Counted from the first letter of the stretch, positions 7,411 to 17,441 are shown. The stretch is 63,179 bases of DNA from Alphaproteobacteria bacterium (GCA_009909065.1 JAAANZ010000120.1:1-63179); one strand, 5' to 3'. Translations and numbers: made by a program. Notes: a model not told the origin generated them from the sequence alone.

Positions 7411-8706
7411 TCAGTCGGCAGCGAACGGATCTCGTACGAGAATGACATCCTCACGCTCCGGCGAGGTCGAAACCAGCGCGACCGGGCAGCGCACCAGTTC
7501 TTCCAGCCGGCGGACATACTTGATCGCCTCGGCCGGAAGCTGGCCCCATTCGCGCGCCCCGCGTGTCGAGGCGCTCCAGCCGGGCAGGGTCTCGTAGACC
7601 GGCTCGACCGCATGCTGGTCGGTCATCCCGGCGGGATAATGATCGAGCACTTCATCACCAAGCCGGTAACCGATACACACCCGGATCTCGTCCATCCCGT
7701 CCAGCACGTCGAGTTTCGTCAGCGCCAGCCCTGTCACGCCGGAGGTGGCGCAGGCCTGCCGGACCATGACCGCATCGAACCAGCCGCAGCGCCGCGCGCG
7801 GCCCGTGGTGGTGCCGAATTCATGTCCCTGTTCGCCCAGCCGGCGGCCGGTCTCATTGTCCTGTTCGGTCGGGAACGGACCGGCGCCGACGCGCGTGGTG
7901 TAGGCCTTGGCAAGACCGAGCACATAGGAAATCGCGCCGGGCCCGACCCCGCTGCCCGCCGCGGCATTGCCGGCCACGACATTCGAGGAGGTCACGAACG
8001 GATAGGTGCCGTGATCGACGTCCAGCATCACGCCCTGGGCCCCCTCGAACAGGATACGCCGGCCCAGATGCACGCTGTCGCTCAGTTTTTTCCAGGCGGG
8101 CTGGGCATAGGGCAGGATCTTCGGGGCGATATCGAGCAGACTCTGTTTCAGCGCTTTGCCATCGGGCTCATCGAGGCCGAGACCGGCACGCAGCGGGCGG
8201 TGATGGGCGAGGAGGCGCTCGATCTTCAGGTCGAGCGCGGCCGGGTCGGTGAGGTCGGCCACGCGGATGGCCCGGCGCCCGACACGGTCCTCATAGGCCG
8301 GGCCGATGCCGCGCTTGGTCGTTCCGATCTTCGAGTCGCCGAGCGCGCCCTCGCGAGCCGCATCGATATCCTTGTGCCAGGGCAGGATCAGGCAGGCATT
8401 GTCCGCCACGATCAGGTCATCCGGGCCGAGCGCCACGCCCTCGCGGTTCATGCCGTCGACCTCTTCGAGCAATTGCCAGGGATCGACGACAACGCCATTG
8501 CCGATCACCGATAGCTTGCCGCCGCGCACGACGCCGGAGGGCAAGAGGTGCAGCTTGAAGGTCTTGTTGCCGATGACGAGCGTGTGACCGGCATTGTGTC
8601 CCCCCTGAAAGCGCACGATCACATCGGCGCGGTGGGACAGCCAGTCCACGATCTTGCCCTTGCCTTCATCGCCCCACTGGGCGCCGACGACGACCACGCC
8701 TGCCAT
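7411..8706 (-). CDS. purA: Adenylosuccinate synthetase
   Basis: A 431-residue enzyme that joins IMP and aspartate using GTP in the first committed step to AMP; cytoplasmic. The N-terminal motif [19 protein letters not shown] is the family signature, with GHNAGHT and the [24 protein letters not shown]-binding segment following. Length matches the usual 430 residues. The ATG at 8706 ([10 protein letters not shown]) is chosen because the 63 codons upstream do not resemble the family. It follows the PhoD-like gene by 85 bases on the same strand. Confidence 0.97.
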   Translation of the reverse strand: MAGVVVVGAQWGDEGKGKIVDWLSHRADVIVRFQGGHNAGHTLVIGNKTFKLHLLPSGVVRGGKLSVIGNGVVVDPWQLLEEVDGMNREGVALGPDDLIVADNACLILPWHKDIDAAREGALGDSKIGTTKRGIGPAYEDRVGRRAIRVADLTDPAALDLKIERLLAHHRPLRAGLGLDEPDGKALKQSLLDIAPKILPYAQPAWKKLSDSVHLGRRILFEGAQGVMLDVDHGTYPFVTSSNVVAGNAAAGSGVGPGAISYVLGLAKAYTTRVGAGPFPTEQDNETGRRLGEQGHEFGTTTGRARRCGWFDAVMVRQACATSGVTGLALTKLDVLDGMDEIRVCIGYRLGDEVLDHYPAGMTDQHAVEPVYETLPGWSASTRGAREWGQLPAEAIKYVRRLEELVRCPVALVSTSPEREDVILVRDPFAAD

Positions 8707-8791
8707 ACTGTCCTGCCTCTTTTCGTGCCTGCAAGCCCGCCAAGAGGCACGCTTCGGGGGGTAATGGCAAGGGGCAGGCGCGCCGGCGGCC

Positions 8792-9955
8792 CTAAGCGCC
8801 TTCGCGGCGCGCGGGAATGGGAAAGCGCGTCTGGCGCACGGTGTCGCCATCCTCGTCATGCACGGAGAGGGCGATCTCGCGCGCGTCCCAATCAATCTCG
8901 ACAGCGCCGAAATTCACCGGCGCATAGCCCGCCCCGATCTGGGCGCTGTCCTGCTCATCGGTTTCATCCCTGAAGGACAGGTTCATCGACGAGGCGGTGA
9001 GTTCATGCACGGGATAGTCGAGCACCTCGCCGTGGCGATAGAGAAAGGCGGTATGGCGATCGCCGGAGACAAAGACCACGCCATTCGCCGCGGTCCTGTC
9101 GATCAGGTCGAACAGGCGCTGGCGCTCGGCGGGCAGGTTGGACCAGTGCTCGAACCCGTGACCGTCAGAGGTCAGGACCTGGATTGACGAGGCGATGATC
9201 CGCACATCCGCCGGTTCCTGGAGCTGGTTTTCCAGCCAGGTCCATTGCGCGGCGCCGAGCATGTCCTGCATCCGGGTTTCCGGTGCCGGCAGGTAGCGCT
9301 CCTTGCCGGTCTCGCCCCACTCATCCGTGGGCACAAGCGGGGAACGGAAGGAGCGGGTATCGAGCATGATGACCTGCACGCGCTGGCCCTCGGGCCCGAA
9401 ACGGCGCGCATAATAGGTGCCGTCCCAGGCGCCGACATCCTCGTCCTCAAGTCCCCAGAAGACCTCATGGATGCGCTCGGCAAAGCCGCGGAAAACGAAA
9501 TCCCCGCCCGCATCATTGGCGCCATAATCATGATCGTCCCAGGCCACCATCATGGGATGGGCCGCGCGGGCGGCCCGGAATTCGGGCCGGGCGGCGAGAT
9601 CGGCGAAGGATTCACGCAGCTCGGTCAGATCGGGATCGTTATTCGCATAGGCGCGCCCGTCGCGGTCGCCATAGACATTGTCGCCGACCATCAGGAACAG
9701 GTCGGCCTCCTCTCCGGCGATCGTCTGCAGCACAGGGCTTTCGTTTTCCTCGTCATTGCACGAGCCGACGAGGATGCGGGTGACGGGAGTCTGCTCGCCG
9801 GGAAGGGCCGGGCCCTCAGGCGCCCGGGGCAGGGCGCTGTCAGGAATGGTCGCATAATACGCGTCGAGCGCGGCTTCGGGCGAGGATGGCGCGATTGTCG
9901 CTGTTTCGCAGGCGGCGACGGCGATCAGGGATGCGGCAGCAAGGACAAGACGCAT
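8792..9955 (-). CDS. PhoD-like alkaline phosphatase family lipoprotein
   Basis: A 387-residue protein with a lipoprotein signal (LIAVAAC, Cys at residue 16). The metallophosphatase core carries GDNVYGD (about residue 92), [10 protein letters not shown] (about 138) and a downstream SGDRHTAF motif (about 298), which are the metal-binding motifs of the PhoD-like family. Such enzymes hydrolyse phosphate mono- or diesters in the periplasm. It lacks a Tat RR motif, so a Sec lipoprotein route is more likely than the Tat export of classical PhoD. The real substrate is unknown. Confidence 0.87.
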   Translation of the reverse strand: MRLVLAAASLIAVAACETATIAPSSPEAALDAYYATIPDSALPRAPEGPALPGEQTPVTRILVGSCNDEENESPVLQTIAGEEADLFLMVGDNVYGDRDGRAYANNDPDLTELRESFADLAARPEFRAARAAHPMMVAWDDHDYGANDAGGDFVFRGFAERIHEVFWGLEDEDVGAWDGTYYARRFGPEGQRVQVIMLDTRSFRSPLVPTDEWGETGKERYLPAPETRMQDMLGAAQWTWLENQLQEPADVRIIASSIQVLTSDGHGFEHWSNLPAERQRLFDLIDRTAANGVVFVSGDRHTAFLYRHGEVLDYPVHELTASSMNLSFRDETDEQDSAQIGAGYAPVNFGAVEIDWDAREIALSVHDEDGDTVRQTRFPIPARREGA

Positions 9956-10039
9956 GGGGCAGACCCTCCGGAAAGTGTTGAACCTTGCCCTTTGCTATCA
10001 CCGAGTTGCGAAAGTTTCACGACTCATCGGGCCGGAACC

Positions 10040-10510
10040 TTACCAGGTGCCGACATTCTCCGCGCTCGCCCAGGGCTCCTTCGGTTCGAGCGCATCGCCC
10101 TTCTGCAGGAGTTCGACCGAAATCCCGTCCGGCGAGCGCACGAATGCCATCCTTCCGTCGCGCGGCGGCCGGTTGATGGTCACGCCCAGCGCCGAAAGCC
10201 GCTCGACAGCCGCGTAAATGTCATCGACCCGATAGGCGAGATGGCCGAAATTGCGTCCGCCATTATAGTCTTCCGGGTCCCAGTTATAGGTCATCTCGAT
10301 CATGGGCAGCCCCGTCGGCAGGCCGCCGGCGCTCGTGTCGATTCCCGCGCGGTGCATGTCGTCCTCGCTGGCCAGGAAGACCAGGGTGAAACGCCCGCCT
10401 TCATTGTCGACCCGGCGCACCTCCGACAGGCCGAGCCCGTCACGGTAGAAGCGAAGCGATTCCTCGATGTCGCTCACGCGCACCATTGTGTGGAGATATT
10501 CGATGCTCAT
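10040..10510 (-). CDS. gloA: Lactoylglutathione lyase-like glyoxalase (VOC family)
   Basis: A 156-residue protein that probably isomerises the methylglyoxal-glutathione adduct to S-lactoylglutathione. The family metal ligands appear in place: His7 (YLHTMVRV), Glu72 (PMIEMTYN), His90 (FGHLAYRV) and Glu133 (ISVELLQK). Two VOC beta-alpha-beta units are visible. The ATG overlaps the stop of the upstream membrane-protein gene as ATGA, so the two are translationally coupled. Assignment to GloA over other VOC enzymes rests on the metal ligands and the NWDPEDYNGGRNFGH segment. Confidence 0.88.
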   Translation of the reverse strand: MSIEYLHTMVRVSDIEESLRFYRDGLGLSEVRRVDNEGGRFTLVFLASEDDMHRAGIDTSAGGLPTGLPMIEMTYNWDPEDYNGGRNFGHLAYRVDDIYAAVERLSALGVTINRPPRDGRMAFVRSPDGISVELLQKGDALEPKEPWASAENVGTW

Positions 10511-10992
10511 TTCGTGTCTCCGTTGAGTTCGCGCACCACGTCCCGCAGGTCCGGCTGGGGGTGGGTGTGATAGCGGCGCATGGTGAACCAGAGGATGGCG
10601 ATCATCACCAGCATGGAAAAGACGAACAGGGAAAATGTGTGGATCAGCGTTCCCTCTGCGGCGGGCGGGTGACGCCCGGTCAGCGTCCAGATTTCATACC
10701 AGGCTCGCGTGAACACGCCCATCAGCGGCGGGATCGAAACGGCGCTCGCGACAGCGCCGAGAAAGAAATACCCCATGGCCCGCGGGCGCTCGGCGCGCAT
10801 ATAGCCCGCGTGGAAAGCCTCTTCCTTCACATGCGGTTTGAGCTCGCCGGCGTCGCGCTTGACCTTGTAAACCTCGCGGGAAAGTTTCGCGGCCTCGCGC
10901 CAGCGCCAGGCGATAAGCCCGGCCCATCCGATGAAGACAAGGGCCATGAAGGCCAGAACGCCTTCCAGTGTGATGAGTGTGTCAACTTCCAT
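10507..10992 (-). CDS. Uncharacterised membrane protein
   Basis: A 161-residue protein with a membrane segment at the N-terminus (about residues 8-28), a charged cytoplasmic stretch rich in Lys and Glu (about 30-70), and two more segments (about 73-93 and 115-137). No family is recognised. It overlaps gloA by four bases (ATGA), which ties their expression together but says little about function. Confidence 0.72.
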   Translation of the reverse strand: MEVDTLITLEGVLAFMALVFIGWAGLIAWRWREAAKLSREVYKVKRDAGELKPHVKEEAFHAGYMRAERPRAMGYFFLGAVASAVSIPPLMGVFTRAWYEIWTLTGRHPPAAEGTLIHTFSLFVFSMLVMIAILWFTMRRYHTHPQPDLRDVVRELNGDTK

Positions 10993-11036
10993 GCGGCGCG
11001 GGCAGGCCTCCGGTCCGGCGCCCGCCAGCCCTTCTC

Positions 11037-11930
11037 TCAGGCCGTATGGGCGAATTCATAGGCGAGCATGGCGCGCTTTCGCGCCACGCCCCAGTGATAA
11101 TTATGCAGCCGCCCGTCCGCCGCCAAGGCCCTGTGACAGGGAATGAACCAGCTCAAGGGGTTCGCCCCCACCGCCATGCCCACGGCGCGGGCCGCTTTCG
11201 GGCAGCCCGCGGCCCGGGCGAGCGCGCCATAGCTGCGCGTGTCTCCCGGCGGAATCTCCAGGAGCGCGCGCCAGATCTGCCGGCGAAAAGCCGTGCCATA
11301 GAGCGCCACGGGAAGCGGCTCATCGGTTTCGAAAGCCCGCCGCGCCATGTCGCGGGCCGCCATGTCGTCACGCCGGATATCGGCCCCGGGATAGCGCGCG
11401 GCGAGATCGGCAATGGCATCGCCCTCGTCGCGGCCCTGATGGTCAAACCCGCAGCGCAGGGGCGCCGTCTCGTCGACAAAGCCGAGGCCGACCAGGCCGC
11501 GCCGGCCGATCAGCCAGACGCCCTGGCCGAAAGGCGTCGGCGCCAGGCCCAGGCCCAGGCTCAGGGCCAAATCCTGCCCGCCCGATTTCGCCTCTCCCAG
11601 GGTGAGCCCTTCATGCGCGATGAAAAGGTCATGCAGCCGCGACGGGCCGGAAAGGCCCGCCTCCAGCGCCGCCTCCATGACACTCGCGCCCTGGCGCAGG
11701 GCCTTACCGGCGGCGCCATGGGCGAGCGCATGCTGGTACTGTTTCGGGCTGAGCCCGGCCCAGCGGGTAAATTCACGCTGGAAATGCGCCGGCGACAGGC
11801 CCGCAGCGGCGGCGCAGGCGGCCAGGTCCGGCTTTTCGCGCCAGGTCTCGCCGAGAAATGCGATCGCCCTGGCCATGCGCGAATAGGCCGCGGCGCGTTC
11901 ATCGAGCGGGATGCGAACATCAGGTGTCAT
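11037..11930 (-). CDS. Ada-like AraC domain/methylated-DNA-protein cysteine methyltransferase
   Basis: A 297-residue DNA-repair and regulatory protein. Residues 20-110 form an AraC-type HTH domain (DLAACAAAAGLSPAHFQREF). Residues 125-297 form the suicide alkyltransferase that takes methyl groups from O6-methylguanine, with RAVGMAVGANP and the active-site motif IPCHR (Cys265). The N-terminal zinc domain of E. coli Ada, which repairs methylphosphotriesters, is missing, so it resembles the two-domain Ada/Ogt proteins common in alphaproteobacteria. No LexA box is seen in front of it. Confidence 0.92.
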   Translation of the reverse strand: MTPDVRIPLDERAAAYSRMARAIAFLGETWREKPDLAACAAAAGLSPAHFQREFTRWAGLSPKQYQHALAHGAAGKALRQGASVMEAALEAGLSGPSRLHDLFIAHEGLTLGEAKSGGQDLALSLGLGLAPTPFGQGVWLIGRRGLVGLGFVDETAPLRCGFDHQGRDEGDAIADLAARYPGADIRRDDMAARDMARRAFETDEPLPVALYGTAFRRQIWRALLEIPPGDTRSYGALARAAGCPKAARAVGMAVGANPLSWFIPCHRALAADGRLHNYHWGVARKRAMLAYEFAHTA

Positions 11931-11984
11931 GAACGTGAGAATGGCGCCAAGGCCGCTTGTCCGCCACCCGTTTCTTGCGCCGGC

Positions 11985-13737
11985 CTATCGGGTCAGGCGC
12001 ACCTGGTCGAGCCCGCCGGCGATCTCGTCATAAACATCGATCAACTCGGCTCCGGTGGTCGGTTCATAGAAATTGCCCGATGACGAGGCGCACGCTTCGA
12101 GCACGGCCCTGCTGCTCGCCGGCGCATTGAAGGCGACGGAATAGATCTCGATACCGTCCGACTTCATGGCGTCGCAGAGCGATGCCGCCTGATCCGACGA
12201 GTTTCCGAGACCGGCCTCGTAATGGGTGTTGAAGGAGCCATCGGTCATCAGGATTGCATAGCGCTTCACGGCCTGGGCGCCGCCATGCTCGGTGCGCTTA
12301 TTGAAGGGCCAGACGGCCGACCAGTCGGGCGACAGCGTATACCAGCTCCAAGCAATGCCGAGATGGCCGGCCGTCCAGCCATCGGCATACAGATCGCCGA
12401 TCGCCGTCTTGAGGATGCTCGTGTCATGGGTCAGGGGCTCGACGGCCGCGCGCGGACACGAGCTGGCCTCGGCGCCAAGCGGATAGGTGACAGGCGAGGC
12501 ATCGGTAAAGGCCTGCGTGCCGGCGCGTTCCGTCACACAGTTCAGTATGCCGACATTCACCGCATGTTCGGCGCCGAGCACGCTCCAGTCATAGTCCGTG
12601 TAGGACAGGGACGCGGCGGTCCAGTCCAGCGCCTGCCAGTCTGTGGCGGTCTGGGACGAACTGGCGGACCCATCGATGCAATCTGCGGGAACCGTGCCGC
12701 CATGAACCTCTTCATAGGTGTAATCGGTGATGTTTTCTGGAAGCGAATGAGGGCAGCCGCCCGAACAATCGGGCTCGTCGTCTTCGTCGCCATCATTATA
12801 ATAATTTTGCAAGAGCGGGCCCGTGCGCACAGGGAACATCGATTGCGGCAGGTGATAAATGTCCCGGCCGCTCGAACTCCATTGGCTGCAACCGTCACTG
12901 CCGACATTGTCACTGCCCCTCGTTTCGCAAACGAAAGGAGGAGACGGAATCTCGACCGGGTCGGCCACATCGGCGTAGGCAAAGAATTCCGGCGGCAGGG
13001 CGCCGAGGCCGTCATTTCCGGCCGAATCGACAAGATCGAAGGTTTCGCTCGTTCCGCTGGTCACGAGTGCATCGATCAGCTTGTTGGGGTCCGCGCCCAA
13101 ATTCTCGACTGTGTGGGCGTAGAGATCCGTGATCCCGGTTGCGACATCGCCATAGGCGCCGGCATTCACTGCGGTTGAATAGGGCGCAAGCGCGACGCGC
13201 ACATCGCCTGCCCCGCTGACCGGGATCAGCGTGTCTTTGAGGCTGTTGGCGGCCTCCTGGAGGTCGGCAAGGCGCTGGCCGCGCATGGAGCCACTGACAT
13301 CCAGCATCAACGCAATCTCGATCTTTTCGCCGCCATAGGCCGCCTCGTCCTGCGGGGTCAGCTGCATGTCCCCCTGCCCGATGACGGCGGCAAAAGTCAG
13401 CGGCATCGTGCAATCGGCCGTGCCCATGATCCTGCGGGTTGCTGTGTCCGAAGTGACCGCCAGCGTGTCGCAAGCCGCATCCACGCCCAGCGTCGCGATA
13501 TTCTTTTCAAAGGCGTCTTCGCCGGCCTGTTTGGCCGACTGGGCGTCCTCCCCCTGACTCAGCTCCGTCGTCGCCGCCAGGAGCGCGTTATCCAGCGCCT
13601 GGCGCACATGCGCCTTCGCGTTCGCCCCCGCGCGCCATGTCGACGGCCGAGCCGACGGCAATCGTCAGGGGCAGCGCCGCAAGCGCAAAATAAAGCGCGA
13701 CATTGCCGCCGGCCGACTGGATGTATCTCTGCCACAC
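11985..13737 (-). pseudogene. TadG-like pilus assembly protein with VWA domain, frameshifted
   Basis: The GTG at 13737, preceded by GGGAG, starts the typical Tad N-terminus: QSAGGNVALYFALAALPL and a membrane segment up to SAVDMARG. Here the frame shifts. The continuation ANAKAHVRQALDNALLAA and the whole VWA domain (MIDAS motif DVSGSM) are in another frame, up to the stop at 11985. Removing one G from the run of five (13625-13629) restores a single 583-residue protein. TadG-like proteins are inner-membrane or periplasmic parts of Flp/Tad pilus systems. Other tad genes are not in this window. The break is either a real mutation or a homopolymer sequencing error. As written, the VWA part has no start codon linked to the membrane anchor. 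Confidence 0.82.
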
Positions 13738-13830
13738 GGATGGCTCCCGCACTCTCGATCTCTCGCGACCCTATCGCCACACGCTGTAGAATTGGCTTCT
13801 CCGCCCGCGCGAATCTGCACGGAAACCGCC

Positions 13831-15081
13831 CTAGTCCGGCAATTCGCCGTTCATCGCCAGGACGTCGCCGGCGAGATAGAGCGACCCGCAGATCAGGATG
13901 CGGGCCGGTGACAGGCCGGCCGCCGCCTCCATCGCCTCGCCGAGGGTCCGGCACGGGCGGGCCTCGAGCCCGACCCGTCGCGCCGCCTCGGCCAGTTCGT
14001 CAGGCGGGCGGCCTTCATGGCCTTCGGCATTGGGGATGGTGAACACGCGCGGCGCAAGCCCGGCAAAGGCGGCGAAGAAACCTTCAGCATCCTTGCTCGC
14101 CATCATCGCGGCGACCAGCACGCACGCGCCGGGCCGGCCGGCGAGCAGAGCGGCGACCGCTCGGGCCGCATGCGGGTTGTGCCCGCCATCCAGCCAGACC
14201 TCAGCGCCGCGGCCCATCGCCGTGACGGCGCCATCGGCCAGCTTCTGCATGCGCGCCGGCCAGGCCGCCCGGCGGCTGCCCTCCCGGATGGCCAGCGGCG
14301 TGATACGCCGGTCGCCCCAGACCTCGAGCGCCTTCGCGGCCAGCGCGGCATTGGCAAGCTGGTGGCTGCCCTGAAGCGCAAGCGGCGTTTCCACCCGTTC
14401 AAGGTCGTCCTCGCCGAGCACATGGAGGCGCGCCCCGAGATCGCGCGCGCGCGCGGCGATCACTTCGGCGACGACGGGCGACTGGCGCGCGCTGACGACC
14501 GGCGATCCGCTGCGGATAATGCCCGCCTTCTCGCCGGCAATCCCGGCAAGGTCGTCTCCAAGGAATTGTTTGTGGTCGAAATCGACCGGTGAAATCACCG
14601 CCACATCGCTGGTGTCGATCACATTGGTCGCGTCATAGCGCCCACCCAGCCCGACTTCGAGGACCAGAAGGTCGGCCGGGGTCTCGCTGAATGCGAGCAG
14701 GGCGGCCGCCGTGGTCGCCTCGAAATGGGTGATCTGGCCCTCGCCGAGCGCCGCCCCGGTGCGCTCGAGCGCATCGGCGAAGGCCGCGTCGGAAATCAGC
14801 TCTCCGGCCAGGCGGACGCGCTCATTGAAGCGCACGAGATGCGGGGAGGAATAAACATGCACGCGAAGCCCCGCCGCTTCTGCCATGGCGCGCAGGAAGG
14901 CGCAGGTCGATCCCTTGCCATTGGTGCCGGCGACATGGATCACGGGGGGCAGGCGGTCCTGCGGGCGGCCGAGCGCCTCGAGCAGGTCCGATATCCGGTC
15001 CAGCGAGAGCTCGATTGACCGGGGATAATGCCCCTGCAGCGCCGCAAGCGCGCGGGCCAGTCGGTCCGACGGCTCGATCAA
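13831..15081 (-). CDS. folC: Bifunctional folylpolyglutamate/dihydrofolate synthase
   Basis: A 416-residue cytoplasmic ligase of the Mur ligase superfamily that adds glutamate to dihydropteroate or folates. It shows the ATP-binding P loop HVAGTNGKGST (about residue 49) and the family motifs SSPHLVRFNERVRL and EVGLGGRYDATNV. The start is a TTG placed directly after the accD stop (TGATTG on the minus strand), so translation is coupled. The gene closes the trpF-B-A-accD-folC block that is conserved in alphaproteobacteria. Confidence 0.96.
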   Translation of the reverse strand: MIEPSDRLARALAALQGHYPRSIELSLDRISDLLEALGRPQDRLPPVIHVAGTNGKGSTCAFLRAMAEAAGLRVHVYSSPHLVRFNERVRLAGELISDAAFADALERTGAALGEGQITHFEATTAAALLAFSETPADLLVLEVGLGGRYDATNVIDTSDVAVISPVDFDHKQFLGDDLAGIAGEKAGIIRSGSPVVSARQSPVVAEVIAARARDLGARLHVLGEDDLERVETPLALQGSHQLANAALAAKALEVWGDRRITPLAIREGSRRAAWPARMQKLADGAVTAMGRGAEVWLDGGHNPHAARAVAALLAGRPGACVLVAAMMASKDAEGFFAAFAGLAPRVFTIPNAEGHEGRPPDELAEAARRVGLEARPCRTLGEAMEAAAGLSPARILICGSLYLAGDVLAMNGELPD

Positions 15082-16068
15082 TCAGGCCTCGTTCTCTGTC
15101 TCGGCGGGATCCGCCTGCGCAGCGGTGTCCGGGGCCGGTTGCGTCACTCTTTCGGGTTCGCCAGCCTCTTCACGCACGAGGCGCGGCATGAGATGGCCTA
15201 GCAGGCGGGCAAGCGTGGCTTTCATTTCCCTTCGGTCGCAGACAATGTCCACCTGCCCCTTGCGGCGCAGGAATTCCGAGCGCTGGAAACCCTCGGGCAG
15301 TTTCTCGCGAATCGTTTGCTCGATCACACGCGGGCCGGAAAACGCAATCATGGCTTCCGGCTCGGCGATATGAATATCGCCCAGCATGGCATAAGAGGCT
15401 GAGACCCCGCCCGAGGTCGGATCGGTCAGGATCACCACATAGGGCAGGCCGGCCTCGCGCACCTCGTCAATCGCGAGCGTGGTGCGCGGCATCTGCATCA
15501 GCGACAGCGTGCCTTCCTGCATACGCGCCCCGCCCGACGCGGTGCAGACGACAAAAGCCGCCTTGCGCGCCACGGCCATCTGCGCTGCCGTGACAAAGGC
15601 CTCGCCGGCCGCCATGCCGAGCGAGCCGCCCATGAAATCGAAATCCTGCACGAGAATGACCGTGGGAATGCCGTCGACCTTTCCGAAGGCCGCGGCCATG
15701 CAATCATCCTGAATCACCTCGCTGCCGCCGGCGGCCGCCTCACCCCTGTCACGGCTGGCGATCTTGGCGCGCGCGGCTTTCAGGCGCGTCGTGTAGGGCT
15801 TGTCATCGCGAAAGCGCAACGGGTCGGCGACGACTTCGGGCAGCGCGATGGCTTCCCAGCGCGCCTCATCGAAAAACAGGCGGAACCGTGTGCGCGGCGA
15901 GACGCGCATATGGGCACCGGCCGGCGTGACGTTCCAGTTTTCCTCAAGGTCCGACTTGTAGACAAGTTCACCGGATTTCGGACACTTGATCCAGAGATTG
16001 TCCGGCGCTTCCTTCTTGTTGAGCCAGGACTTCAGTCCGGGCGGGGTGAAATTGGTGAGCCAGTTCAT
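15082..16068 (-). CDS. accD: Acetyl-CoA carboxylase carboxyltransferase subunit beta
   Basis: A 328-residue subunit that with AccA moves the carboxyl group from biotin to acetyl-CoA, giving malonyl-CoA for fatty acid synthesis. The carboxyltransferase core is intact (VQDFDFMGGSLGMAAGEAF, GGARMQEG, DPTSGGVSASYAMLGD). The N-terminal zinc ribbon is degenerate: of the four cysteines known in E. coli AccD only Cys29 remains (CPKSG, then NVTPAGAH). This loss also occurs in other alphaproteobacteria as far as I recall. The C-terminus has an acidic, Ala/Pro-rich tail. Confidence 0.96.
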   Translation of the reverse strand: MNWLTNFTPPGLKSWLNKKEAPDNLWIKCPKSGELVYKSDLEENWNVTPAGAHMRVSPRTRFRLFFDEARWEAIALPEVVADPLRFRDDKPYTTRLKAARAKIASRDRGEAAAGGSEVIQDDCMAAAFGKVDGIPTVILVQDFDFMGGSLGMAAGEAFVTAAQMAVARKAAFVVCTASGGARMQEGTLSLMQMPRTTLAIDEVREAGLPYVVILTDPTSGGVSASYAMLGDIHIAEPEAMIAFSGPRVIEQTIREKLPEGFQRSEFLRRKGQVDIVCDRREMKATLARLLGHLMPRLVREEAGEPERVTQPAPDTAAQADPAETENEA

Positions 16069-16092
16069 CTGTCAATCCGCCTTCCATCCATG

Positions 16093-16920
16093 TCAGGCGC
16101 GGCGCGCTTTTGCGATCGCCTCGCTCAACTCCTTGGCCAGCGCGCCGATCTTCTTCGGCGCTGCTTCGAAGTCCCCCGTCACGGCTGCCTCTCCATTATG
16201 GTCCACAAATGCCGATCCGACCACCACCCCGTCGGCGATTTCAGCCATTTCAGCGGCCTGGTCGCCCGTGCGCACGCCGAAACCCACCGCCACGGGCAGC
16301 CCGGCAACCTCCCGGGCACGCGCAATCTTCGATGCGATCTCGGCCGGACGGGCCGCCCCGGCCCCGGTCACGCCCGTCACCGAGACGAAATAGACGAAAC
16401 CGGACGCCCCGTCGGCCACGATCTGCAGGCGCTTGTCGCTCGTGGTCGGAGTGGCCAGGCGGATCACCGAAATGTCGCGCACCTGCAGCGCCTCGCGCAG
16501 TTCATGATCCTCTTCCGGCGGCAGGTCCACCGTGATGACGCCGTCAATCCCGGCCTCCCCGGCCGCAGCCGCAAAGGAGGTATAGCCCATATGATGGACC
16601 GGATTGGCATAGCCCATCAGGATCAGCGGGGTGTCGCTGTCTTCGGCGCGAAAGCGCGCGGCCAGGGCCAGAACGTCGCCCAGCTGCGTGCCAGCCCTCA
16701 GACTGCGCTGGCCGGCACGCTGGATCGAGGGGCCATCGGCCATCGGATCGGTGAAAGGCGCGCCGATCTCGATAATGTCCGCGCCATTGTCGCGCAGCGC
16801 AATGAGGTTGCGATAGCTGGTCTCGAGATCCGGGTCGCCGGCCATGATGTAGGCCACCAGCGCGGCGCGGCCCTGTGTTCGGGCCTTGTCGAAACGGGCA
16901 GTGATTCGGGAGGTGGGCAA
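16093..16920 (-). CDS. trpA: Tryptophan synthase alpha chain
   Basis: A 275-residue TIM-barrel subunit that cleaves indole-3-glycerol phosphate to indole, which is channelled to TrpB. The catalytic segment IIEIGAPFTDPMADGP holds the conserved Glu and Asp, and YFVSVTGVTGA is the conserved phosphate-loop region. It precedes accD by 24 bases, in the standard order. trpB is separated from it by cutA and a repeat-containing spacer, unlike the tight trpBA pair of most bacteria. Confidence 0.97.
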   Translation of the reverse strand: MPTSRITARFDKARTQGRAALVAYIMAGDPDLETSYRNLIALRDNGADIIEIGAPFTDPMADGPSIQRAGQRSLRAGTQLGDVLALAARFRAEDSDTPLILMGYANPVHHMGYTSFAAAAGEAGIDGVITVDLPPEEDHELREALQVRDISVIRLATPTTSDKRLQIVADGASGFVYFVSVTGVTGAGAARPAEIASKIARAREVAGLPVAVGFGVRTGDQAAEMAEIADGVVVGSAFVDHNGEAAVTGDFEAAPKKIGALAKELSEAIAKARRA

Positions 16921-16962
16921 GTGGCACTCTCGGGAAGAAATTCAGGGCGCCCGCATTAGCGC

Positions 16963-17283
16963 TCAAACATCCGTGTTGTCCACCAGCCACTGCGCATACG
17001 CGGCATTCACCCTGGCCACGGGCAGGGCGAGAATGGCGGGAACGTCATCGGGGTGCAGGCCGGCGACAAGTTGCTCGATCCGCGCGGCGGCATCCTCATG
17101 GGCCTTGATGAACAGGACCCATTCCTCGCCGGTCTCGATTTCGCCCTGCCAGACATAGGTCGCGGTGACTGGCCCGGTGAGGTTTGTGCAGGGGGCCAGC
17201 TGTGCGGCGATCACCGCCTCGGAAATCGCATCGGCGGTTTCCCGGTCGGGGCAGTTCACGCGGATGAGGAGAAGGCCGGTCAT
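16963..17283 (-). CDS. cutA: CutA-like divalent ion tolerance protein
   Basis: A 106-residue protein of the CutA1 family, small trimeric proteins linked to divalent metal tolerance, although the real role is unclear. Family features include the N-terminal strand LLIRVNCPDRETADAISEAVI, LAPCTNLTGPVTATYVWQGEIE and EEWVLFIKAHED. Length is normal for the family. Its ATG overlaps the stop of a small upstream frame (17280-17441) as ATGA. It sits inside the trp block, between trpB and trpA. Confidence 0.94.
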   Translation of the reverse strand: MTGLLLIRVNCPDRETADAISEAVIAAQLAPCTNLTGPVTATYVWQGEIETGEEWVLFIKAHEDAAARIEQLVAGLHPDDVPAILALPVARVNAAYAQWLVDNTDV

Positions 17284-17441
17284 GCGTCTGTCATGCCAAG
17301 TGTCAGAAGGAAGGGAAAGACCCGGCCGGCAATCAGCGCGAAGAATATCGCAACCGCCAGGTTCGCCAGCGTGCCGAGCAGGTCGTGTTCCGGTTTGAAT
17401 TCGATGGCAATTTCTCGCCGAGAGTCACCGGTTTGGCTCAA
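17280..17441 (-). CDS. Possible small membrane protein coupled to cutA
   Basis: A 53-codon frame starting with TTG directly after an in-frame stop. It has a hydrophilic N-terminus (SQTGDSRREIAIEFKPEHD) and a single membrane segment (LLGTLANLAVAIFFALIAG), ending LTLGMTDA. The TGA overlaps the cutA ATG. Support comes from the four-base overlap and the clean membrane segment; no good Shine-Dalgarno sequence is seen in front of the TTG. It may instead be the remnant of a longer gene cut by the neighbouring repeats. Confidence 0.45.
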   Translation of the reverse strand: MSQTGDSRREIAIEFKPEHDLLGTLANLAVAIFFALIAGRVFPFLLTLGMTDA

